Shown here: positions 29,001 to 37,500 of the stretch, piece by piece
Position numbering within the stretch: the first letter of the stretch is position 1
Layout: every line of letters starts with the position of its first letter
Assembly: GCF_004214935.1 (NCBI RefSeq)
Contig: NZ_SFCC01000014.1
Location: forward strand, 124,001-188,000
DNA length: 64,000 bases
Direction: 5' to 3'
DNA from: Amycolatopsis suaedae
GTDB lineage: Bacteria > Actinomycetota > Actinomycetes > Mycobacteriales > Pseudonocardiaceae
Position numbers and translations under genes: made by a program
The notes under the pieces: generated by a model
Database searches by the model: none
What the model was told of the DNA's origin: nothing
Seen by the model: only the letters and a program-made list of their open reading frames with translations

Positions 29001-31478
29001 GCCGGGGTGGATCTGTCCGTGGTCGTCGCCCCGCCGGACGCGGACGGCGACCGCGCGGTCGCCGTGCACTCCAGGGCGGCAGGCAGACCGGGGGAGTGGG
29101 CGTGTCACGCCACCGGTCTGCTGACCGACGAGGACGTGACCGGTGAGCCGGGGGGTGCGTGGCCACCGCCCGGTGCGGAGCCGGTGGCGATCGACGACGC
29201 GTACGAGCGGATGGCCGCCGCCGGGTACGGCTACGGTCCCGCGTTCCGGCGACTCGACCAGGTGTGGCGGCTGGGCGACGACGTCTACGCCGAGGTATCG
29301 CTCCCCGACGGGCAGGATGTCGATGCGTTCGTCGTGCACCCGGTGCTGCTGGACGCCGCGCTGCAGGCCGCGGCCGTCGCGAACCAGGCCGACGGTGATG
29401 GTGCGGCCAGGTTGCCCTTCTCCTGGGAGGGGGTCTCGGTGCACTCCACCGGCGCACGCGCGCTGAGGGTGCGGATGACGCCGTCCGACGGTGGCACGGT
29501 GTCGATAACCGCGTCCGATCCGGCGGGTACACCGGTGCTGACCGTGACCGGCCTGGCCCTGCGGGCCGTGTCTCCGGAGCAGGTCATCGCGCCCGGCGAC
29601 GACTCCTTGTTCGCGGTCGACTGGGTGGCTCCCGAATTCACACCCCGTGCCGTCGGCGAGGAGCTGCGCGGCCGGTGGGCCGTCGTGGGTGAGGACGCCG
29701 TGAACGCGACCGGCGCTCTGCGGTCGGCGTGGGGCGACGGCTACTGGTACTCCGACATCACGGCGCTGCGGGCGGCGGCCCCGACCCTCGCGGCACCGCT
29801 GGCGACGGTCGTGGTCTGTTCGCCGCGGGGGAGCGGTGACGTCCCGGAACGGGTGCTGGCCACCGCGGGGGAGACGCTGGAGCTGGTGCGGTCGTGGCTG
29901 GCGGACGAGCTGCTCGCCGATGCCCGGCTGGTTGTCGTCACCGAGGGCGCGACGGAAGTGCACGGCCCGGTCACCGACCTGGCGGGCGCCGCGTTGTGGG
30001 GCATGCTGCGGTCAGCGCAGACCGAGCACCCCGGGCGGTTCGTCCTCGTCGATGTCGACGGAACCGAGGAGTCCAGCCGTGTGCTTCCCGCGGTGGCCGT
30101 CGTCGATGAGCCACAGCTCGCCATCAGGCGCGGTGAGCTGCTCGTGCCGCGGCTGGCTCACGTCCAGAGCCCGGCGCCGGTGCCGATGCGGCTCGACCCG
30201 GACGGCACGGTGCTGATCACGGGCGGGACGGGCGCGCTCGGCACAGCCGTGGCCAGGCACCTGGTGGCCGAGTACGGCGCCAGGAGACTGCTGTTGCTCA
30301 GCCGGCGCGGTGTGCTGGCCGACGATGTCCGCGCGGAGCTGGCCGCTCACGGTGCGCACGTCGACGTCGTGGCGTGCGACGCGGCCGACCGCGCGGCCCT
30401 GGCGGGAGTGCTCACCACGATCCCGGAGGAGCATCCACTGACGGCCGTCGTGCACGCGGCCGGCGTGCTTTCCAACGGCCTTGTCGAGAAGCTGGCCCCC
30501 CGTCAGCTCGCCGAGGTGTTCCGGGCGAAGGTCGACGCGGCGTGGCATCTCCACGAGCTGACCCGCGACGTGGCGCCGGATCTGTTCGTCCTGTTCTCGT
30601 CGCTGTCCGGCACGATCGGTGCACCCGGGCAAGCCAACTACGCGGCAGCCAACGGATTCCTGGACGGTCTGGCCTGCGCCGCCACGGCCGGCCTGCCGGT
30701 CCGATCGATTGCCTGGGGCGCTTGGGAAGGCGAGGGCATGGCCGGGACGGCCGATCACGAGTGGGCGGCGCAGGCCGGGATCGGTGTCCTGTCCGTCAAG
30801 GACAGTCTGACCCTGTTCGACCGCGCACTGGCCGCGGACCGGCCCACGGTGGTCGCTGCCCGGCTGGAACTCACCGGGTTGCGCGCCGAGACCGTGCGCC
30901 GCGACCAGGTGCCGCTGCTGTTGCGCGGGCTCGTGCGCAAGCCGAGGCCGAGGGTGGCCGCTTCCGATGCGGCGACGGCACTGCGTGGCCGGCTGGCCGA
31001 ACTGTCCGAGACGGACCGTTCGCGGCACGTGCTGGACATCGTACGCGAGCACCTGGGCGCCATCCTCGGCCACGGCGGGGCGGCGGGTGTCGACCCGGAC
31101 CGCGGATTCCTCGATCTCGGGCTCGACTCCCTGATGGCCGTGGAACTGCGGAACCGGCTGGACGCGGCCACCGGACTGCGGCTGCCCTCCACGCTGGTCT
31201 TCGACCATCCGACACCGCAGGGCGTCGCGAACCACCTGTTGTCGAAGTTGTCGCCGGGGCTGGTCGCCGACCCCGGCGCGACCGAGGACGCCGCGATCCG
31301 GCGGGCGCTCGGCGCGGTGCCGATCGACCGGCTTCGCGCGTCCGGGCTGCTGGACGTGGTGCTGGGTCTGGCGGACGACCCGGCAGGCCAGTTGCCCGAC
31401 GAAGGCGCCGAGCACGACATCAGACAGATGGCGGTCGCGGATCTCGTGCGCCGGGCGCGCGAGATGAGCGCCAGCTGA
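26046..31478 (+). CDS. PKS-A: single-module type I PKS (KS-AT-DH-KR-ACP), malonyl-specific
   Basis: About 1810 residues. A coiled-coil N-terminal docking helix (EEDRYLGYLRRATAELQ) is followed by KS (34-460, Cys190 in DTACSSS, so a condensing KS and not a KSQ loading domain). AT follows (540-860, Ser638 in GHSVG, HAFH at 736-739, the malonyl-CoA signature), then DH (908-1180, H942 and D1103), KR (1387-1570, Tyr1532) and ACP (Ser1695 in GLDSL). The DH motif reads HRVWDVAVLP, with Asp in place of the conserved Gly. The KR has LSN where B-type KRs have LDD, so its stereochemistry is unclear. A short docking tail (IRQMAVADLVRRA) ends the protein. The start is a GTG at 26046 with AAGGAGGGG 5 bases upstream; a longer frame would overlap the previous gene. 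Although first on the DNA, it probably acts late. Confidence 0.93.
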   Translation: MSEEDRYLGYLRRATAELQDVREQLRAVENRRREPIAIVGMSCRYPGGLDTPEDLWAAVADGRDLISEFPRDRGWDVAGVYDPVPGTPGRTYSRHGGFLTHAASFDADHFGISPREAASMDPQHRLLLECAAEAFERAGLTEELLRGSRTGVFTGVMSNDWPGQLGYLASGRVAYAFGLEGPTLTVDTACSSSLVALHLAVQALRNDECSLAVLGGATVIVRPDMFVEFSRQRGLSPDGRCKSFAAAADGTGFAEGAGVLLVERLSDAVRNGRTVLAVVRGSAVNSDGRSNGLTAPNGPSQQRVIRQALTNAGLEPSDVDVLEAHGTGTTLGDPIEAQAIIATYGVDRPADRPALLGSVKSNIGHTQAAAGVAGVMKMVLAMRHGVVPRTLHVDAPSDQVDWSEGAVRLLTEQTSWPDTGRQRRAAVSSFGLSGTNAHVVLEQAPAVRDEPATQDTTTLPLMLSARTHEAVRAYAGNLKSYMDTHSEVSAAEIAVALSRRATLPHRAAVLGGGRAELTAGLAALAAGERVPGVVTGRENHGHQALMFTGQGAQRARMGKELYTAFPVFAEAFDEVCAALGEHADRSVRSVAFARQETADARLLDRTDYTQMATFALEVALYRLVTSWGVRPDFLIGHSVGELTAAHVAGVLSLPDAARVVAVRGALMRDLPAGGAMVAVAAPEEWTRERVAGLDVDVAAVNGPAAVVLSGAAALVDEAAAACRAHGVRTRPLRVSHAFHSALVEPMLPAYAEVLGSVTLAPPRIPIVSTVTGARLDEKQACSVDYWLGQARHTVRFDAGVRCLREQNVSRFLELGPDSGLAIAAREVIAGEPAVSVAALRGGRPELETLTGALAAFHTYGATVHWNTVFAGRQGRAPGLPTTAFQRQRYWLDGVAAANDVAGLGLDPMRHPLLRAVTELPGTGDLVLTGRLSLDTHGWLADHRVWDVAVLPGAAIVEAVVAAGERAGRTRVRELILRSPLVLPEQAGVDLSVVVAPPDADGDRAVAVHSRAAGRPGEWACHATGLLTDEDVTGEPGGAWPPPGAEPVAIDDAYERMAAAGYGYGPAFRRLDQVWRLGDDVYAEVSLPDGQDVDAFVVHPVLLDAALQAAAVANQADGDGAARLPFSWEGVSVHSTGARALRVRMTPSDGGTVSITASDPAGTPVLTVTGLALRAVSPEQVIAPGDDSLFAVDWVAPEFTPRAVGEELRGRWAVVGEDAVNATGALRSAWGDGYWYSDITALRAAAPTLAAPLATVVVCSPRGSGDVPERVLATAGETLELVRSWLADELLADARLVVVTEGATEVHGPVTDLAGAALWGMLRSAQTEHPGRFVLVDVDGTEESSRVLPAVAVVDEPQLAIRRGELLVPRLAHVQSPAPVPMRLDPDGTVLITGGTGALGTAVARHLVAEYGARRLLLLSRRGVLADDVRAELAAHGAHVDVVACDAADRAALAGVLTTIPEEHPLTAVVHAAGVLSNGLVEKLAPRQLAEVFRAKVDAAWHLHELTRDVAPDLFVLFSSLSGTIGAPGQANYAAANGFLDGLACAATAGLPVRSIAWGAWEGEGMAGTADHEWAAQAGIGVLSVKDSLTLFDRALAADRPTVVAARLELTGLRAETVRRDQVPLLLRGLVRKPRPRVAASDAATALRGRLAELSETDRSRHVLDIVREHLGAILGHGGAAGVDPDRGFLDLGLDSLMAVELRNRLDAATGLRLPSTLVFDHPTPQGVANHLLSKLSPGLVADPGATEDAAIRRALGAVPIDRLRASGLLDVVLGLADDPAGQLPDEGAEHDIRQMAVADLVRRAREMSAS

Positions 31479-31513
31479 CCGCGCGGCTCGTACCCGAAGG
31501 GACGGAACACGAC

Positions 31514-34500
31514 ATGCAGCACGACTCCGGCACACCCCCGTGTGGTCTGTCCGCCACGGGCGAGCGCGCGTTGCGCGCCAGGGCGGGTCGCCTGCTCGGC
31601 CGGCTCACCACCGAGCGGGACTGGCGTCCCGTGGACATCGGCTGGTCGCTGGCCGCCGCCGGATCCGTCGGTGCCACGCGGGCCGCTCTCACCGCGGAAG
31701 GCCAGGACGGCTTTCTCGCCGGACTGCGGGCGCTGGCCGCTGGTGAGGACACCTCCTCGCTGGTGACCGGTGACGTGCACGACGGCCGGGTGGCCTTCGT
31801 GTTCCCCGGCAACGGTTCGCAGTGGCAAGGCATGGCGGTCGAGCTGCTCGGCTCGTCGCCGGTGTTCCTGACGCGGATGACCGAGTGCGCGGAAGCGTTC
31901 CGCCCGTACCTGCCGTGGCCGCTGCTCGACGTGTTGCGTGGTGCGCCGGGCCTGCCGCTGCTCGACCGTACCGACGTGGTGCAGCCGGCGCTGTTCTCGA
32001 CGATGGTGTCGCTCACGGCCCTGTGGAGTGCCCACGGCGTCACACCCGCCGCGGTCCTCGGGCACAGCCTCGGGGAGATCGCCGCTGCCGTCGTCGCCGG
32101 CGCACTGTCACTCGAGGACGGTGCGCGGGTGGTCGCGACGTGGAGCCAGGCCATGCACACCATGGCCGACCGGGCAGAGATGGTGTCGATTCTCGCGTCG
32201 CGGGAGGAGGTCGCGGAGTGGCTCACGCCGTACGGTGACCAGCTGGAGATCGCGGTGGTGAACGGACCCCGCTCCGTGGTGATCTCCGGCGAACCCGGTG
32301 CCGCGCGGCGACTTCTCGGCGAACTGACCGCGGCCGGTGTGCGTGCGAGGTCGAGTGCGAACGTGCCTGCCCACTGCGCGGGCATCGACCGTATCATGCC
32401 AAGGCTGCGGCACGCGCTCGACGACCTGAGGCCCCAGCGGCCACGACTTGCTTTCTACTCCTCGGTTCTTGGTGGGCTTCTGCCCGCCGACGTGCCGCTG
32501 AACGGCGACTACTGGTGCCGGAACCTGCGTCAGGAAGTCCACTTCGGACGGGCTACCGCGGCCACCATCGTGGACGGGCACGATGTCCTGCTGGAGGTCA
32601 GCGTGCACCCCGTGCTGACCGCGGCCATCCAGCAGACAGCGGACGCGGCGGGTGCCGACACCACTGTCCTTGGCTCGCTGCGCCGCGACGACGCGGGCAC
32701 GGGGCGGGTCATGCGTACGCTGGGTGAGCTGTACGTCGCAGGCGCCGACCTGAACTGGGACACCGTCTACGCGGGTCATGAGCCTCGGCTCGTGCCCCTG
32801 CCCGACGGTGACGACGACGATGGCATCGGTGTCACCACGGAGCCGTCTGCCCGGGAGCGGCTGGCCCGGCTGCCCGAGGCAGACTTGCGGGCCGCGGTGC
32901 TGGACCTCGTCCGCCGCGAGGTGGCCGCTCGGCTCGGATTGGCGGACCCGGTGCCGGCCGAGGCCCGCTTCGCCGACCTCGGTTTCGATTCGGCGGCGGC
33001 ACTGGAGGTCGGTGCACGCGTCGGCAGGCTGACAGGCGTGCGGCTGCCCGTGACAAGCCTCTTCGACCACCCGACACCGAGCGAGCTGGCGGAGTTCGTC
33101 TGTCTGATGGTGGCCGACGCTGGCCGGGCGCCGGTCGCCGAGGTCACGGTGCTGGACGGCACGGTGGAAGACCCGCGGGAAGACCCAGTGGTCATCGTGG
33201 GCATCGGCTGCCGCTACCCCGGTGACGTGCGTGGCCCGGACAACCTGTGGCGCCTCGTCGCCGACGGGGTGGACGCCGTCGGGGACCTTCCTGTCAACCG
33301 GGGCTGGGACATCGCGGATGCCTTCGACGACGTCAGCAGGAGGCCCGGCACGTTCTACCAACGGGAGGGCGGGTTCCTGCACGACGCGGACCTGTTCGAC
33401 GCCGGCTTCTTCGGCATCAGCCCGCGAGAAGCGCTCGCGATGGAGCCCCAGCAGCGGCTGCTCCTGGAGACGTCGTGGGAGGCGTTCGAACACGCGGGCA
33501 TCGTCCCGAACACGCTGCGTGGCAGCAGGACCGGCGTGTTCGTTGGTGCCATGACCGTGGACTACGCCGTCGGTGCGGCACGCAGGCCGGAGCTGGAAGG
33601 TTACGTGCTGACCGGAAGCACCGGCAGCGTGCTGTCCGGCCGGCTGTCCTATCACTACGGCTTCGCTGGGCCATCGGTCACGGTCGACACCGCGTGCTCC
33701 TCGTCGCTGGTGGCACTGCATCTCGCGGTACGGGCCGTGCGACGCGGTGAGTGCGACCTGGCTGTCGCGGCCGGTGCCGGGGTGTCGCCGACGCTCGGTG
33801 TCTTCGTGGAGTTCTCCCGGCTCGGCAGCCTGGCACCGGACGGCCGGTGCAAGGCGTTCTCCTCGGAGGCGGACGGCTTCGGCATCGCCGAGGGCGTCGG
33901 CGTACTGGTCATCGAGCGTCTTTCCGCCGCTCGACGGCAGGGGCACGAGGTGCTGGCCATCGTCCGTGGCACCGCGATCAACTCCGACGGTGCGTCCAAC
34001 GGCCTCACCGCACCCAGCGGTCCCGCTCAGCAGCGAGTGATCCGGTCCGCGCTCGTGGACTCCGGGTTCGAACCGTCTGATGTGGACGTGGTGGAGGCAC
34101 ACGGCACCGGAACGCGGCTCGGCGACCCGATCGAGGCCCAGGCGATCATCGCGACGTACGGGCAGGACCGGGAACGGCCGTTGTGGCTGGGGTCGGTGAA
34201 GTCGAACCTCGGGCACACGCAGGCGGCGGCGGGCATCACCGGTGTCATCAAGATGGTCGAGGCGATTCGTCACGGTGTGCTGCCGAAGACGTTGCACGCC
34301 GGTGAGCCGACCGAGCACGTGGACTGGTCGGCGGGCTCTGTGTCGCTGCTGACCGAGCGGATGGAGTGGCCCGCGACCGGCCGGCCGCGGCGGGCCGGCG
34401 TGTCGTCGTTCGGGATCAGTGGCACCAACGCGCACGTGGTGCTCGAACAGGCGCCGGAGGCACCGGTCGCCGAAGTGGCAGGGGGCGTGCCACTGGTCCT

Positions 34501-37500
34501 GTCCGCCCGCGACGATGCCGTGTTACGCACCCAAGCGGCGAATCTGGCGACCTTCCTCACCGAGCGGCCGGATGTTCCGCTTGGTGACGTCGCGGCGGAA
34601 CTGGCCGTTACGCGAGAGGCGATGGTCGAGCGGGCGGCCGTGGTCGAGACCGGACGCGACGGTGCCGTGTGCGCGTTGCGAGCCATCGCGGCGGGTGAAC
34701 CACACCCCGGTGTCGTGCCGGGGACGGCCTCCGGCGGTGGCGCTGTCTTCGTGTTTCCCGGCCAGGGAACGCAATGGGACGGTATGGGCGCGGAACTCCT
34801 GCGTTCGTCGCCGGTGTTCGCGGCGGCGGTCGCCGAGTGCGACGAGGCACTCGCTCCGTGGACGGGCTTCTCCGTGACCGATGTGCTGACCGGCGTACCG
34901 GGTGCACCCGACCTGGAGCGCGTCGACGTGGTGCAGCCAACCCTGTGGGCGATGATGGTGTCCCTCGCCCAGGTGTGGCGGCATCACGGGGTGGACCCCG
35001 TGGCGGTGGTGGGGCACTCACAGGGTGAGATCGCCGCGGCCTGTGTCGCCGGTGCGCTGTCTCTTTCGGACGGTGCGAAGGTGATCGCCCTACGCAGCCG
35101 GCTACTGCGGTCGGTGGCTGGATCCGGTGGTATGGCCTTGGTCGCCGCCAGTGCGGAGATTGTCGCGGAACGGTTGCCGGAGTCGGTCTCGGTGGCGGCC
35201 CTCAACGGTCCGCTGTCGACGGTCGTGTCCGGAGACGCTCCGGCGATCAAGGAGTTCGTCGGCAAGTGCGTCTCCGACGGGCTGCGGGCACGGACTATTC
35301 CCGTCAACTACGCGTCGCACTCCGAACAGGTGGCGCGGATACGTGACGAACTGGTGGCGGAGCTGGCCGGTATCGAACCGCGGGCCGCCACCGTGCCGTT
35401 CTACTCGACCGTCACCGCCGACCGGATCGACACCACCGAACTCGATGCCCCGTACTGGTACCGGAACCTGCGTGAGCCGGTGCGCTTCGCCGACGTGACC
35501 CGGCGCCTGCTGGCACAGGGGCACCGGAAGTTCGTCGAGTGCGGCACCCACCCGGTCCTGGCCGTGCCGGTTCAGGAGAGTGCCGAACAGGTGGGAGTCG
35601 GCGCGGTGGTCGTGCCGACCTTGCGCCGGGACCACGGCGAGATTACCGGCGCACTCGCTCAGGCGTGGGTTCACGGTGTTCCCGTCGACTGGCGGTGCGA
35701 CCGACCCACACACCGCGTGGGGCTGCCCACGTACCCGTTCCAGCGGACCCGTTTCTGGGTCGAGCCCGCCGCCGGAACCGGTGACGTGACCGCATTGGGG
35801 CTCACCGCGACCCGGCACCCACTGCTCGGAGCCGCGACCGAGCTGGCCGACGGCGGTGTGCTGTTGTCCGGCCGGTTGTCGGTCCGGGATCAGCCGTGGC
35901 TTGCCGACCATGTTGCGGCCGGCACGGTTCTCTTTCCCGGTACGGGCTTTGTCGAACTCGCCGCGCGAGCGGGCCGCGAGGTCGGTTGCCCGCTGGTCGA
36001 GGAGCTGACGCTGGAGTCGCCGCTCGTGATCGACGGCGAGGTGCGGTTGCAGGTCCGGGTCGATGAAGAGCACACCGTCGCGGTGTACGCGGTGGGTGCG
36101 GACGGCAAGTGGCAGCGGCACGCCACGGGGACGCTCGGGTCCGTCTCGCGGCAACCTGATCAGCTCGCCGCATGGCCGCCGGAGGGGGCTACCCGGGTGC
36201 CGGTGGACGAGCTGTACGACTCGCTCGCGGCACGCGGTCATGACTACGGGCCGGCCTTCCGTGGTCTGCGGGCGGCCTGGCGGCGTGGTGACGCAGTGTT
36301 CGTGGAGGCGGCGTTACCCGAGCGGGCAGACGGCTTCCTCGTGCATCCGGCGCTGGCGGACGCCGTGCTGCATGGCCTGTTCGCCGGTGACTTCTTCGAC
36401 GGTGACGGGACGTGGCTGCCGTTCTCGTGGCGCGGGGTCACCGTCGCCGCTTCGGAGGCAACACAGGTGCGGGCCCGCCTCGCACCGGACGGCTCCGGCG
36501 GCGTGCGGGTGACCGTGGTGGACACCGCCGCGAATCCGGTCCTGTCCGTCGACTCGGTCGTCGCACGCCCGCTGCCCGCCATGAGACCGCACCCCGACGC
36601 GCTGTACACGGTGGACTGGGCGCCGATCGTGCCTCGACCCGCCGCGGATCTCACCTGGACGGTTCTGGGACCGGATCCGTTCGGCCTGGCCACAGCTCTC
36701 GGCATCACCGGCGAACTCACGTCCTCACCGGATGTCGTGCTGCTGCCATGGGCCGGGGCGGCCACCACCGACGAGATCGGCGCGGACCTGCTGGCACTGT
36801 TGGACCAGGCACGGTCCTGGCTCGGCGCCGGTCATCCCGCGCACACCCGGCTCGTCGTGCTCACCCGTGGCGCCGTGGCGGTGGACGGGGATCTACCGTC
36901 CCTTACCGTCGCGCCGGACTGGGGCTTCCTGCGTGCCGCTCGCGAGGAGCACCCCGGCCGGTTCGTGTTGGGTGACCTGGGCGGCGACGTCGACGCCACC
37001 GCGTTGCGTGCCGCGGTCGCGTCGGGCGAGCCGGAGTTCGCCATCCGGGCCGGTGCGATCCACGTGCCCCGGCTGACCCGGCTCGCCGGAGTCGCCGCCG
37101 AGGATGCCGCGATCGTCCCGCCGGACGGCGACCTGCCGTGGCGGCTCGAAGTCACCGGCGCCGGCGGCACATTGGCGGACCTCGTCGCGGTCCCGTGCCA
37201 GGAGGTGACTCGCGAGCTGGCACCGGGCGAGGTCCGGGTCGAGCTCCGCGCCGCTGGGGTGAACTTCCGGGATGTGGCGATCGGGTTGAACATGGTGCCC
37301 GACCAGACCGGGATCGGCTCCGAGGGTGCGGGGGTCGTCGTCGACGTCGGGTCCGAGGTCACCGATCTGACCCCCGGCGATCGGGTGATGGGGCTGATCG
37401 ACGGCTCGTTCGGGCCGCTGGCGATCGTCGACCGGAGATGCGTGGTCCGGATGCCGCCCGGCTGGTCGTTCGCCCGCGGTGCGTCGGTGCCCGGTGCTTA

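Noticed and set aside
30374..31513. In-frame upstream extension of PKS-B
   Set aside because: It overlaps the KR-ACP of PKS-A in another frame; the sequence is Arg-rich and domain-free.
32108..34435. 775-codon open frame antisense to PKS-B
   Set aside because: Same reason: it mirrors the loading ACP and KS of the real gene.
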